A stretch of 64,000 nt of DNA. Source: Parietaria judaica. Lineage: Eukaryota > Streptophyta > Magnoliopsida > Rosales > Urticaceae. The translations under genes were made by a program, and so were the position numbers. Below the pieces are notes generated by a model. That model had not been told where the DNA came from, did no database searches, and saw nothing but the letters and a program-made list of their open reading frames with translations. Location of the stretch: positions 7,424,842 through 7,488,841 of the forward strand of contig OX940861.1 of NCBI GenBank assembly GCA_954871525.1, read 5' to 3'. Below are positions 11,016 to 23,712 of the stretch, one piece after another (position 1 is the first letter of the stretch; the number at the start of each line of letters is the position of its first letter).

Positions 11016-12021
11016 ATGTCTACAAATCAAGAAACATCATCTCGAACGAAAGCAATATGGGATAATGAAGCGGTGAATATCTTATGCGATGTTTGTATCG
11101 CGGAGATTGAAGCTGGAAATCGACCGGGAACGAGCTTCACCAAAATAGGATGGGAGAATATGGTGAAGAATCTTTCCGAGAAAACACAAAGAGTATACGA
11201 TAAGCCTCAATTGAAAAATAAGCTCGAGATACTGAAAGGTGAATGGAAACTCTGGAAGCAATTAATCGGGAAAGAAACTGGCCTTGGATGGAATTGCATA
11301 CGCAATACCGTTGATGCAAGTGAAGAGTGGTGGAGCAATAAAATAAAGGTTTTTATCGTGAAAAAATAAATTTACCAACATAAAATTAAACTACAACTAA
11401 ATTAACACTTTTTTTTTTAAGGAGAATAAAAAATTCGGTAAATTTTGCAAAGAAGGCATTTCTCCCGACTTCGAAGATAAACTTGATACGGTGTTCAAGG
11501 ATATAGTTGCAACCGGAGCATTTGCGTTATCGTCTACAACTAACCCCCGTCATTACGTTGGTAAAGAGACATTTGTTAGTGTTGATGATACTGAGGAAAG
11601 GAGTGATGAATCGGACGATCTAGTTTCTCAACTGAATCCTCAAAAGAATGTGAACGACAACTACAAAAATCCCGTCGACATCAATAATTTTACAAAGTTT
11701 AAGAAGGTTGGGGTAAAGAGCAAAGTCAGTGGATCTGCAAAATTATCTTCTCAAATCGAACGTCTTGTGAAGGCAACGGAAGAGCGAAGTGACACCATAT
11801 ATGTAGTACGCAAAGAGTTGCCCGGTATTAGTATCGCTGAAGTAATGGAAGATGTTTTGTCACTGCCTGATATTGAAGTAGGACATCCAATGTGGCTTTT
11901 TGCGACAGGACTATTTATGAATCGCGAGAAGAGAGAAATGTATGCAACGATGAAAGATCCGATTACTAAGAAATGTTGGCTCAGTTACGAGCATAGTCTA
12001 GTTTATGGCACTCCAAAATAA
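11016..12021 (+). CDS. Harbinger ORF1: Myb/SANT-like DNA-binding protein, 310 aa, 2 exons
   Basis: Exons 11016-11348 and 11422-12021 join in phase 0 across a GT–AG intron to 310 codons plus TAA. Residues about 10-110 form the Myb/SANT-like domain found in PIF/Harbinger ORF1 and in plant L10-interacting MYB-like proteins (AIWDNEAVNILCDVC, then the W-rich helices WENM, LKGEWKLWKQLIG, GLGWN, WWSNKIK). The middle is acidic and Ser-rich. The C-terminal block LPGISIAEVMEDVL...GHPMWLFATGLF is the conserved tail of this family. In related elements ORF1 binds the ends and brings the transposase into the nucleus; that role is inferred. It lies 197 bp before the transposase on the same strand. No stop or frameshift is seen. 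Confidence 0.85.
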
Positions 12022-12218
12022 TCTCGTGCTTTTGAATTTTTAATCAACTATTTAATAAGTATTATATGAGGATGTGTTGTTATGTGTGAAGGATGTGTTG
12101 TTTATATTTCTTGGTTTGTATTTTTTTTTTAATTAAATTACGTTTTTAGTATTAATAATTATTATTTCATGAAATATAATTTATTGTTACAATATTACAT
12201 ATTTATTTTCAGGAACAA

Positions 12219-13594
12219 ATGGATATCACATCAGATGATGAGATCGAAATGATTGCCAAAAAGGAAAATAATGACCGCGTTGACCTTATACGAAAAACTG
12301 CTCATTTAGTGCAAAATTATCTAGAAACATACATACATAAAGTTCCCTGTATGGATTCAAAAAAAACGGGGCATATTTTCCTTCAAGAGATGTTGAAGGG
12401 AAATAGAATTCGGTGCCAAAGAATGTTCAGAATGGAAAAAGAGGTTTTCAAAAGTTTGTGCAATAACTTGGAAACAACTTATGGATTCAAAGGTTCTAGA
12501 TATATGTCTACATTGGAGATTTTAGGAATGACTCTAATGATTCTAGGACATGGTCTAGGAAACCGATTAGCACAAGAGATGTTTCAACATTCCGGTGAGA
12601 CTATAAGTCGATACTTTTCGGAGATGTTGGATATATTATGTCTAATGGGAGTCGATATCATAAAACCTGAAGATTCAGAGTTTAAGAGTACTCCCAAAGA
12701 AATAGAAAACGATCCAAGATATATGCCACATTTTAAGGTATTAATTATAATCATAATTTTGTGATTTATTTTAATTATTATCGGAATACATAATTTGTAT
12801 AAATTATTTAATTTTTTTTTTAGGATTGCATTGGTGCTATAGATGGTGTTCATGTTCCAGCTTCTTTACCTCAAGCAGATCAAGTACCGTTTCTCGGTCG
12901 AAAAAAGATTCCTACTCAAAATGTTATGGCGGTATGTGATTTCAATATGAAATTCACTTTCGTGTATGCTGGTTGGGAAGGTAGTGCGCATGATGCAAGA
13001 GTATTCAAAGCCGCTCTTCGTGATAGTGAGATTAACTTTCCAAAACCTCCAGAAGGTATGACTTTAATTTATTTATTTTGCTTTCTCTTGTATACAGTTT
13101 AAATTAAATCATTTTATTCAACTTGATATTTCACAGGAAAGTATTATCTGGTGGACGCTGGCTATCCTAGTTTGCCTGGATATCTTGGTCCTTATAAAGG
13201 TCATACATACCATATAGAGCTTTATCGTAAGAGAAAAAATCAACCTACTACAAAAGAAGAAATCTTCAATCGCGCGCATTCTTCTCTGAGAAGCGTCATC
13301 GAGCGGAGCTTTGGAGTGTGGAAAAAAAGATGGAGAATCCTGAATTTCATGCCGAGTTATCCATTCAAAAATCAAGTAAAAATAGTTATCGCAACTATGA
13401 CACTACATAACTATATTCGAATGCATGCAAGACATGAGATGGATTTTGAAATAATCGATGAGACGGGGGGCAATGACGAAGGGGATGAAAACGCTACAAA
13501 TGAAGATCAAGAAGAAGATTGTCAGACTTCTTCGAGTAGTATGGACAGATTAAGAGACGAGATCGCTGCGAGTTTAGTAGAAATGTTAAATTAG
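12219..13594 (+). CDS. Harbinger transposase (DDE_Tnp_4/HARBI1-like), 402 aa, 3 exons
   Basis: Exons 12219-12737, 12824-13055 and 13137-13594 join in phase to 402 codons plus TAG, with GT–AG introns. The N-terminal half has the helical region (FRMEKEVFKSLCNNLE...LAQEMFQHSGETISRYF). The catalytic triad of the family is visible: first Asp in CIGAIDGVHVP (exon 2 start), second Asp in GWEGSAHDARVF, and Glu in SVIERSFGVWKKRW (exon 3). HNYIRMHAR closes the domain, and the tail is acidic with a Ser run. Length and intron positions suit plant PIF/Harbinger transposases. It would cut and rejoin element ends together with ORF1. All catalytic residues and the frame are intact, so recent activity is plausible. 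Confidence 0.93.
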
Positions 13595-14119
13595 TAGTTT
13601 TTTTTTTTGTAATAATAAAAAAACTATAATTAAAAATAAAATAAATTATAATTGTCTTTATTTATTTGGCTTGTAATTATAATTTATAAATATATAATTA
13701 TTATAATATAAACATATCCTCGCTATGTTTAGAACAACACAAGCAGTCATTAACTATTAATAATCGATTAATATAGTCATGACTCATAAAGCTATAAAAC
13801 GTAAATCTCTGGATTTTTCTAAAGTGTGACTAAAATCTTATTTTCTAAAGTGTGACTAAAATCTTATGCGTTGGTTATTATTAAATCAATGGTGCATATT
13901 AATTATTATTATTATTTAATATTTAAGAACATGTCTATTTTAGTCATTTTACATAAATTTATAAAAATTTACCAAACGCTAAAACAGCTTTTGTTACTAA
14001 CAACAACTGTTTTATAAACAGTTTACCAAACGCCTGCCAGTTTTTTTTAAAAACAGTTTTTACTTAAAACTGAAACTAAAAACAATTATTTTTTAAATTA
14101 AGCTGTGCCAAACGGGCCC

Positions 14120-15660
14120 ATTATTGAATTTTAGCAATAGAAATAATATTAAAAGTTCATCAATGTTTGAAATTTCTCAAATTCAATTCAAACTATCAAA
14201 AGTTGGTCAATAAAAGTTTGGATACGATGACACAGAAGTAAAGTATGTATGACACTGACAAGTAATCTATATCTATTTTTACAACGACTTAATATATTAC
14301 AAAGGCTGAAAAATCAATATAATTAAAAAATATTAATTTGTGTGGTCCATTTGCAAATTTGCAAATATGATTAATCAGTCATTTAAAAACAAAACGAGCA
14401 GATAAATTGATAAGTTCACCAGTGTCCACGCACATAATTTACCTCGGAAATGTTGCATTTAAACTCGTCGATATTCGATGGTAATTTACCGTAAATTACC
14501 CGAGCATAATTATGACGCAATAAACATAAATAAATTAACCGGGTCTCCAAGAATTATGACCCGTCGCTTTTAGTCCAACTGTGGAAAAAAATGTTACTCA
14601 GACTGTTCACAGAGAGTTGAAGAGATTGTATTTTCCAACACAAAATACCTATTTACATATTAATTTTTTAAATCGCAATTCACGGCCAAAATCATAAGAA
14701 AACAAAGCATATACTATTATTTATTCACGAGTCAGTCTTTTGTAGCTTTGACTAGAAATTTGCAGCTTTCGGCGTTTTATTTTTTAAAAGATATTTTGGC
14801 AAATATACCAATATATTACAAAAAAAATTGACTGTTAATTTTCTTAGAGTTATAAATTTTCAATAGTATAATTAATATAAGTAATTAATTAATTTTTTAT
14901 TAACTCATTATCACATATGATTTGTTCATATTTTTATTGTATATTTTAATCAAGTGGCGACATGGACTACCCACAAGGGTATTGGGGTTAGAACCCCCCA
15001 CAAAAAAATTGTTGATCTTTATTAGTATCAATTTTTAAATTTTTTACAAATAAACCCCTTTTATTTACATTAAAAATTTAAACCAACCCCCCTCCCCCCA
15101 AGTTTAAATCCTAGTTCCGCTTATGGATATGGCTAAATCTATAGTGTCTTAATTTTTGTATTTTAAAACACGTTTTGACTTATATGAGAGAATTTAGTAT
15201 TTGCTATAAACTTTTTTAAAATTTTTATGACTCATATGTTATCGAGCGAAAAAAGAAGACAACATATTTGTCTCTTGAAAGTTGAAACATCATGATAAAA
15301 ATAAAAAATAAAAAAATTAACACTAGAACTTAAATATTTTTATGTTTCTTTAACTTGTGAGTATTTTTACCACAAATATCCCTTTATTTATTAAGGCAAT
15401 TATTATAAATATTATTTGTTTATTTGGAAAATTGGAATAGTAGAGAAAAAACGACATTGATTCCAAAAGAAATAGCAGGAAAAATGGTGTCCTGCTTTTT
15501 CTGGCTTCAAATTTTCACACACAACGCAGGGCTTTGGCCGCTTCGTTAAGTCTAAAAGAAATCCTCTTTCTGCAAGAAACACCTCCCAACAAAAATTAAT
15601 TAAATAAATAAATAAATAAAAAAGGTTTTCATTTTTGGTTGTTTGTGTTTTGTTTTGTTT
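14120..15660. other. Intergenic, upstream of GPA1
   Basis: AT-rich. A block at about 14955-15125 (GGGGTTAGAACCCCCC, then CCCCTCCCCCCAAG) looks like a degenerate MITE, but I could not confirm TSDs. No coding signal. Confidence 0.45.
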
Positions 15661-16340
15661 TGGCAGGCAAGAGAAGAGAAGAGAGCTCAGTGAAGCTTCT
15701 GGGCTCGTCGCCTCTCGCGAGCTCGATCGTCGTCTCTCTCTCTAGATCTTCCTGCTTCTCTCCGAGATCTCTCCGATTGGATTCCACAGATTAGCCGGTT
15801 CTCGCTCCTCTTCCTCTTTCGTCTGCTTCGTTGTTTTCGTTCGATGTGTTGAGTTTAGGTTTGTTTTTCACGTCTTTCTGTGCTAATTAAACTCTTCGAA
15901 ATGTACTGAAAATAGCTAGGCGGTGAGTAGAATCTGGACATTGATTCGTGTGTTTCTGAGCTTTGCTCAATTATGCGATGGCGATTTGAATCTTGTTTCT
16001 TCAGTTTTGGTGATGAAATAGTAATTGTGTGCTTTTAAAGTAAAACTTCGTGCTCTATGACCTTATTCAGTTCCTAATGTGAACCTAGCGTTACATACAT
16101 ACATACCTATATATATATATGTATATATATGTATGTATTTGTATACTGAGTATGGTGTTGTATGATGTATATGTGACGCTATTCTATGCCTCGTGAATCA
16201 TGATATTTCTCGTCGTAATTGCGTTTAGGTGATAAATCGAGCTTTGAGCATGTTTAATCTCCATTATGGAAGGGAATTGAAGGCTTCAGGCTTGAATTAA
16301 TTAGTGGCAGCTCTTTAAGCTGTCTTATTTAAGACACAAT
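15661..16340 (+). promoter_or_regulatory. Probable 5' leader region of GPA1
   Basis: GC-richer than its surroundings and CT-rich (CGTCTCTCTCTCTAGATC near 15730), followed by AT-rich, T-rich sequence typical of an intron up to the ATG at 16341. It probably contains the transcription start, a non-coding exon and a leader intron; exact sites cannot be fixed. Confidence 0.5.
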
Positions 16341-19300
16341 ATGGGCTTACTCTGTAGCCGAAATCGTCATTACAACCAAGCAGACACCGAGGAAAATGCC
16401 CAAGTGAGTGAATCTGGATTTTCTCATTGCCATTCAAGATTTAATTGCCAGCATTATAGTTCATGATTTGATTTTCTTTTCTTTTTTTAGTTTCTCGGCT
16501 TTATTTAGTATTGCGAATTGCGATCTCAATCGATTACTATTGCATTTCCAGGCTGCAGAAATTGAAAGGAGAATTGAACTAGAAACCAAAGCAGAAAAAC
16601 ATATTCAGAAACTTCTTTTGCTTGGTACATACAATTCTTTGAGATTATCATCCTTTAGCACATGAGTATCTTGATCAATGTTTAGGGTATGTTATTACTA
16701 AGTGTTGTGACATGGTTCGATGCTAGTAAACTTGTTCGCTGTCGCCTGTAACTGTAATCACTATGTGTGCTCTAACTTTATACTATTGGTCACTTTTAAG
16801 GTGCTGGCGAGTCTGGGAAGTCCACTATATTTAAGCAGGCAAGACTCCATGTTGCTAGTTGTTTGACTCACATTCTTGTTTGTTAAGAATACGCATATTT
16901 GATTTTTATATATTTCTTCCAAATTGATGCAGATCAAACTCTTGTTCCAAATGGGCTTTGATGAAGCAGAGCTCAAGGGCTATATCTCGGTCATCCACGC
17001 GAACATATATCAGACAATAAAAGTACGCAATACTTGAAAGGGTGTGTTGGTAAATGATTTCCCTTTCTGCGTAGAATGATGTGAACATATCCGTGGAACG
17101 TATGGGAAATCGAGCTTTCTAATAGGAATCGAAATCATTATATGGGGAGAGAAATTAACCTACTTGTGATCGTCTGAGCAGCTATTGCATGACGGATCGA
17201 AAGAGCTAGCTCAGAGCGGCACCGAGGCGTCAAAGTATCTCTTGTCCTCTGAAAACAAGGTATGCCTAAATATTTCTCAGATATGAAAATTTTCTCTGAT
17301 AGGAATTAATTAATATAATTGATTGTGTTAGTAATTTACATTTTATTGAGTTCACCCACTTCATTAGGATGTTGGTGAGAAGCTGTCGGATATTGGAGGC
17401 CGGTTGGAATATCCACGTCTCACAAAAGAGCTAGCCCAAGATATAGAAACACTATGGAAAGACCCAGCGATTCAGGTTCGTCATCATGTAAATGAATATT
17501 TATTAATCATTCCTTTACAGACATTTAGGTATTGTCAGTTTTGTTGATAAACTCACTTAACGATTGTAGGAAACATGTGCACGTGGTAATGAATTACAAG
17601 TTCCTGACTGTACAAACTACTTCATGGAAAATCTGCAAAGACTGGCCGATTCAAATTATGTTCCAACAAAGGTAATTTCTGTAGTTGCCCTTGGTTAATT
17701 CAAATAAATAGTTTAATTAAGATTTTTTAGACAAGCCTTTTATCTTCTTTTGTGCTTCTTATGATCTGGATGTAAATTATGAGTGTTTTTCATGTGTTCT
17801 TTTGATTCAGATTACTCTTGATATTATACCTTTTTTTAATCGCATTTGGTTGTTATATAACATGTACTTCCAAATAGGAAATTTAGCGGTCCAAGGTGTT
17901 TCTTTTAAAAAATCATAGTATTTAATTAGTTAATTACTCAGATATACATTATTGTTGCAGGAGGATGTTCTCTATGCAAGAGTTCGAACAACTGGTGTTG
18001 TGGAGATTCAGTTCAGGTAATAGTTTTGGCTATGATTCCATGGCTATGAATACATACTAAAACCTGCATTTGTGTATGCTTCTTAGTCCCGTGGGAGAAA
18101 ACAAGAAAAGCGGCGAAGTGTATAGGCTCTTCGACGTTGGAGGCCAGAGAAACGAGAGGCGAAAATGGATCCATTTATTCGAAGGTGTTACAGCCGTGAT
18201 ATTTTGTGCTGCCATCAGCGAGTAAGATCACTGCTTTCTTTCATATTGGCCACTTTTAATTTTTATTTTATAGTTCTGCTTTGTACTGATGTTGCAATAG
18301 AATAAACCTTGAACTGAGAAAGTCTTGTTCAGGTACGATCAGACACTATTCGAGGATGACAACAAGAACCGAATGATGGAGACGAAGGAGCTATTTGAAT
18401 GGGTCTTGCAGCAACCATGTTTCGAGGTTTGATTTCCTGTCATTTTCTTGTGTATTTATCTATGTTTCTTCACTAATCAGTCTGTTTCTCTCATGATCGC
18501 AGAAAACATCGTTCATGCTGTTCCTAAACAAGTTCGATATATTTGAGAAGAAGGTTTTAAAAGTAAGAAACGACACTTCATTTGTGAAAGGAAAAACCGT
18601 TATCATTTCTTTCGGTTTTTGACGGCCATTGTTTTGGTGTTTTGCAGGTGCCTCTGAATGCTTGCGAGTGGTTCAAAGATTATCAGCCGGTATCGACAGG
18701 GAAACAGGAGATCGAACACGCATACGAGTAAGAATGAACTAAACGAATTTTATTTGCTCTTTCTTTGAACGAACAAACGACAATGATAACACTTAGATGC
18801 CAAGAATATCATTTAAACATGTTCAAAACGAGATAATGCATTTAGATAATAATTGTGGAAGCGAAACGGATCAAATACATACCCTTAAATGCTTTGTAAG
18901 ATTTTATATAATATATTGCTAGATCTACTGCCATAGGTGTTTTTGAGGTTCTTTTATAACATGGATAGATCTAAGTCTTTAATATCTCATTTAAATAATC
19001 TCTGATCTAGAGCCGAAATAATTTTTTTATATGTTTTAATTCTAAACTGGACCACAAAATAGAGGAAGATACTTTAAAATAAAACATACTCTACTTGGTC
19101 CTTAAGTAATAAAAGTGTAGAATGAGTTATAGGAATATAAATATATATGATAAAAATGGAATCTTATTTTATATGTAAATGTTTATTGTACTTCAAATAA
19201 TGATCTATCATTTTATGAGTAAATTTCAAATTTAAATTAGTAGTATTAATGATATGTTCATAAATCAATTCACTCTGTAAACATATAATTATACAATATA

Positions 19301-20147
19301 ATACTAAATCCACTAATTTATATATTCTTATATATAATTATAGTTTTCGGAGTACAATATAATACTCAATCATCACCATTCACCAATAATTAGGGGTGTA
19401 AAATAAAAGGGAAATACGGGTTTCAAACCGCGACCGGAACCGCTTAAAAAATAAAATACACCCATATTTAACCAGGTAAACCGGAACCGGTTTTTCAAAA
19501 ACGCATCCGGATTAAAACCAGTTCCAAATTTAGGGGTTAAGAAACCCGGATTATAGGTTTCTCAAACCCGTTTTTTCATTTATTTTTAGCTTTTTAGTAC
19601 TTTTCTTTCTCTTTTTTAATGAACTTTTCTCTTTATACCGTTTTAAATTCTTCCCTTACTATTTTGAATATTTTTGTAACTTAATACATATACTTTAGTA
19701 AAAGATTTAGCATTAAAAACTATTTTTCTATTAAAAAATAAGTTTTTTCTATTTTATTTTACATTTTATTAATTAATCTGGATCCGGGTTTTAAATTTGG
19801 GTTTAAACCCGTATTCGGAATCCGGGTCTATAACATTTAAAATCCGGATGCGGGTTTTTATTTTGGAAAACTAGGACTCGGATCCGAGTTCTGGTTTTGG
19901 CTAAAACTAGTACCCGGTCCGCTTTCACCCTACTAATAATGTTACTGATCCATTGTTTCTTTATGTCAGGTTTGTGAAGAAGAAATTTGAGGAATTATAC
20001 TTCCAAAGCACGGCTCCAGATCGCGTAGATCGGGTTTTCAAGATCTACAGAACCACCGCGCTCGATCAGAAGCTCGTGAAGAAAACGTTCAAACTCGTCG
20101 ACGAGACCTTGAGGCGCAGAAATCTCTTGGAAGCTGGCTTGTTGTGA
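16341..20147 (+). CDS. GPA1: Heterotrimeric G-protein alpha subunit, 384 aa, 13 coding exons
   Basis: Exons: 16341-16403, 16552-16624, 16801-16838, 16933-17022, 17182-17259, 17368-17475, 17570-17671, 17961-18016, 18087-18221, 18333-18426, 18503-18562, 18648-18727, 19970-20147; all phases agree. The protein is one residue longer than Arabidopsis GPA1 (383). The N-terminus MGLLC gives Gly2 for myristoylation and Cys5 for palmitoylation, so it should sit at the plasma membrane. GTP-binding motifs: P-loop GAGESGKST (46-54), switch [14 protein letters not shown] (219-230, with Gln223 for hydrolysis), NKFD (288-291), and TTALDQK near the C-terminus. It partners with Gbeta/gamma and RGS in hormone, sugar and stomatal signalling (known for the family). 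The intron after exon 3 has a GC donor. The last intron is enlarged to 1.24 kb by a hAT insertion. Confidence 0.98.
19391..19932. mobile_element. hAT-type element of the CCGG-array family (542 bp), in the last GPA1 intron
   Basis: Starts TAGGGGTGTAAAAT and ends GCTTTCACCCTA. The 8-bp flanks are CCAATAAT (19383-19390) and CTAATAAT (19933-19940), 7/8 identical. Both ends are full of ACCGGAACC/CCGGATTT-type motifs. It ends 37 bp before the acceptor of exon 13, yet the acceptor TTATGTCAG is intact. Confidence 0.85.
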
Positions 20148-20873
20148 TGATCATCAAAATACATGTATGGATACTTTTCATCAGACTTTTAAGCCACTTC
20201 GATTCCTTGATTTTCAACTTTACTATCATTGATTTAAGCTCGATTGAATATGTTTTTTGTTCAACCATACGAGACCGACTTGGCAGAAGTAAAAAAAAAA
20301 AAAAGATATAAGCCAAATCGGCTACCATATTGTTTTCATACTTTGATGATCTTGGACCTTGCATGTTGATGATCGACTTGTTTCTCAAATTTAACTTTTC
20401 TTAATAATCTCAACATATTAAAAAAGCAGTACACAATTTTATAGACATTTTTTTAAAACTTTGTTGAGGATATTTTTAATTAATTTTCACAACCTTGTGA
20501 CTTTTGTGCTAAGAATTTTTTTATAACGAGATTATTGATTGTTTTATAATAATTTCATAATTTAGTATACTAATAGAGAGGGAAAAAAACACTGTTGACT
20601 ATTGAGTAAGTTTAGGGCCATAATTTAATTTTTTTTTTTTACCGGTTTAATTTTGAAGTACCAAAATGAAATTGCTGGCCCAACGGTTTTGGGGGCCTTG
20701 GGCGAAAAATAAACATGAGGCCTTTTTTTATTTTTAATATTAATATTTTTAATAAAATTATTTTTTTAATAAAGTAAAAACTATATTATTTTCTTAATAA
20801 AATTATTTACTATAGCCAAATTATTCTTATTTAGATCTTTATAAATGGCAATTAATCTTATTATCATTTAGAT
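20148..20873. other. 3' flank of GPA1
   Basis: The first about 250 bp probably contain the 3' UTR. A block at 20665-20716 (GGGGGCCTTGGGCG, ATGAGGCC) resembles the end of the hAT-like element at 24968-25457 and may be a relic. Otherwise nothing is seen. Confidence 0.45.
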
Positions 20874-21494
20874 CAAGGTTCAAAATGTCATTTTTGTCGA
20901 TAAATCGGTTGCCGTCTTCGATGATTATCGATACAAAACTACTAAAATTGTAGCCTATTGTTACCGACAATTCTCGAGGACTATCGACACTAATTGAGGA
21001 TTATTGATGAGAAACCGCTAAAATATCTTTAAGAATATATTTACTAAGTTTACGTATGTAAATAAAACATAGTCTCATTATCGCACATGTAAATACTCAA
21101 ATAAAATCATGTCATGCTCAAACATAAGAAAATATAAACAAGATGAAAAGATACAACATAATTTGATAATACACATAATTAAGTAATTAACTATTTCGCT
21201 TTATGAAGAAGTCCCACATAGAGCAAATAGAAATGAATGAAAAATACACATTTGTTTGGATTGGGAAAGTCCCACATGGAACAAGTACAAAGAAGACAAT
21301 AACATTGTTAGTATATAAATAGCAATCTCCATGTCGTTATTTTTACACTATTTTTATTTGATAATCGTTTGGCAAGAAGCTTTGCCGATTTTTTCGACGA
21401 AAATCATGAAAAAGTACCAAACGACAACTATTGGCATGGAATATTTGTCTATGACTACCGGCAAGACCTATAATCGACGAAAATTTGAAACTTG
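20874..21494. mobile_element. hAT-type non-autonomous element (621 bp), TCGA-rich
   Basis: Left end CAAGGTTCAAAATG, right end AAATTTGAAACTTG (inverted), with an exact 8-bp TSD ATTTAGAT at 20866-20873 and 21495-21502. The interior has CGATAAATCGG and CCGACAATTCTCGAGG style palindromes near the left end and CGACTAC/CGACGAAAAT near the right. No ORF. Confidence 0.85.
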
Positions 21495-21617
21495 ATTTAG
21501 ATTAAACTCGGAAAAAAAAATGAAGAACTCAAATGAGAGAAAGAATACTCTCCTGAAGATCCTAAATTGCATCTACCTCCTCAGCCTCCTGAAGCTCCCT
21601 ATTGTGTGAACGTAGTT

Positions 21618-22313
21618 CCCCCGTTTGGTAGCATTTTCTAGATGTTATCATTTTCAGAAAAATATTTTCAAGAGATTGATTATAAAATTGTTTTTAGTTT
21701 GTTTTCGAGATAATTTTTTGTTAGTACTATTTTTTTAAAATAAAAAAAATGAAACCATGTTTGGTAAAGAGATTGTTTTGCAAGAAGTATTTTGCATGTG
21801 TAAAATTTGAAATCAAAATAAAATTTATGTAATAAATAAATAATAAAAAATGATAAAAAAAAGCCGGACATTTTAAATAAAAATATAGATTTTATATATT
21901 TTTAATGTTAAAATATAAAGTGACATTGTGATGAAAGCCTTCCAAAATTAAAAATATTTAACTGTGTAATACAAAATATTCAAAAAATGTTGATATGTAA
22001 CTATATTTCTTTATAACCTATTAGTATTTATAAATTATAATTGATACCTCTAAAAAATATTACGCACTTATGCCGTTATTATAAAAATATTATGGATTAG
22101 TTTGTGATAAAATAGTCATGAGAAAACGTTGAAAACAACTTTTTATTTATTTATTTTCAAATGCAAGTGTAACTTGTACCAAATGGAAATGGCATGTTCA
22201 AGAACATATTAATAGTAAAGTTGCACCAAACATGTTTTTTACTTTTCAAACAGTGTAAAACAGTAAAAAAAAAAAAACAAAGAAAATGATTTCTGAAACA
22301 TCCACCAAACGGC
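21618..22313. mobile_element. Possible MITE with CCCGTTTGGTAG-type ends
   Basis: The left CCCCCGTTTGGTAGCATTTT and right CCACCAAACGGCC are inverted. The terminal motif resembles that of the Harbinger element at 8896 (CCGTTTGG). No clean TSD; TTC/TTT flank the ends. No ORF of note. Confidence 0.45.
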
Positions 22314-22560
22314 CTTTCTCTTAGTTCCTTTATACTATAAAAAAAATGAACATTGATTCAATCCTGGCCGATTTTCAAATCGAATCTCAGTATCAAACTT
22401 GTTAGGGCTAGAGAGAAAAAGGGAAATGCAATTGGGAAAGATATGTTTGTATTGTATCTGAATAATAGTCAATCAAGAGTATTTATACCCTGTACATAAT
22501 AATATTATAGCTAGCGTAACTAATACAATTAGCTAATATTGCTTTATATAACTACATACC

Positions 22561-23712
22561 CTAACAGTCCCCATCAAGCTTAAGATTGATGAGAGACACA
22601 ATGTTAAGCTTGAAGCGTAAATGATTGAACTGAGGTCCGGAGAGGGGCTTGGTCAGGGTGTCGGCCACTTGATCAGGAGAGGGAACGTGTCGGACTTCGA
22701 TTTCTTGGCGAGCAACTTTCTCCCGTACGAAATAAAGATCCAATTCAATGTGCTTAGTCCTAGCGTGAAGAACTGGATTCGCCGAGAGCAGTACGGTGCT
22801 TAGATTGTCACACCAAAGAATCGGTCGAGACACAGGGATCTTCAACTCGCGAAGAAGAGACGTAAGCCAAGTGACTTCGCAGACAAGGCCGGCGAGACTA
22901 CGATATTCAGCTTCAGTGCTGGAGCGTGAGACCGTGGTCTGCTTCTTAGAGATCCAGGAAACGAGATTAGGCCCAAGGAATACACAATGACCCGACGTTG
23001 AACGGCGGTCGTCAAGATCAGATGCCCAATCTGCATCGCAAAAACCGACCAAACCAAAAGATGAACTGCGCCGAAAATGAAGACCAAAATCTAGAGTTCC
23101 TTGTAAGTAACGAAGAATTCTCTTAACAGCTTTAAAATGCACATCTTTGGGCGCTTGCATGAATTGACAGACGCGGTTGACGCTGAATGATATCTCAGGT
23201 CGAGTAATGGTCACATATCGTAAGGCACCCACTATACTACGATATGAATGAACGTCCTCAAGTGGTTCACCATCGTTGGCGCGGAGCTTGAGGTGCTTTG
23301 ACTGGAAAATTGTAGAGCTGGTTGGCACATGGAAATTGCTTTTATCAAAGCTGTAAAGTCCATCTTGGGCGGTACCCTTCATGACAACTTCACATGACTT
23401 GCTATCCTTGACAAAGCAAGCAACATCGTGAAACTCAAAGAATACACCATTATCTTTACAGAATTTATAGACAGACAAGAGGTTTTTGGTGATGGCTGGA
23501 ACAAGTAATAGTTTACGCAAGTGAAACAATTTTGAGGTTAAAGAGGATTGAACCTGAGAGTAACCTATTTTAGAGATGGACAGACCTGCACCGTTGCCAA
23601 CGTGAACTTGACTCGAGCCTCCATAATCCGTGCTGTGCTGCAGATTCTGAGAATCAGAGGTGACATGATTCGTAGCTCCGGAATCCGGGTACCAATTGAG
23701 ATCTTCTTCAAT
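22561..23712 (-). pseudogene. Copia protease fused in frame to the RNase H end by internal deletion
   Basis: Downstream of the stop the frame stays open to 22561. It first gives the protease region (WYPDSGATNHVTSDS, with catalytic Asp-Ser-Gly), then the GAG_pre-integrase-like stretch (LLLVPAITKNLLSVYKFC...GTAQDGLYSF). It then jumps directly to the C-terminal reverse transcriptase/RNase H segment (YRSIVGALRYVTITRPEISF...GFCDADWASDLDDRRSTSG...STEAEYRSL...WCDNLS...HARTKHIELD). The RNase H acidic residues are present. Integrase and the RT YVDD core are absent. The deletion kept the frame. Confidence 0.88.

Larger units (their letters stand above)
8896..14119 (+). mobile_element. PIF/Harbinger DNA transposon, apparently autonomous (5.2 kb)
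   Basis: Left end GGCTGCGTTTGGCAACGC and right end GTGCCAAACGGGCCC are imperfect inverted termini. The 3-bp direct repeat ATT flanks both (8893-8895, 14120-14122); PIF/Harbinger elements make 3-bp TSDs, usually TWA, so ATT is slightly off-type. Subterminal AGTTTCAGTTTTTTTT and AAAACTGAAACT blocks are also inverted. Inside are the two proteins this superfamily needs, a Myb/SANT-like ORF1 (11016-12021) and a DDE transposase (12219-13594), both open. The 2 kb left of ORF1 holds an unrelated minus-strand gene fragment. The left boundary is the less certain end: the left terminus could belong to a separate MITE. Confidence 0.8.
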
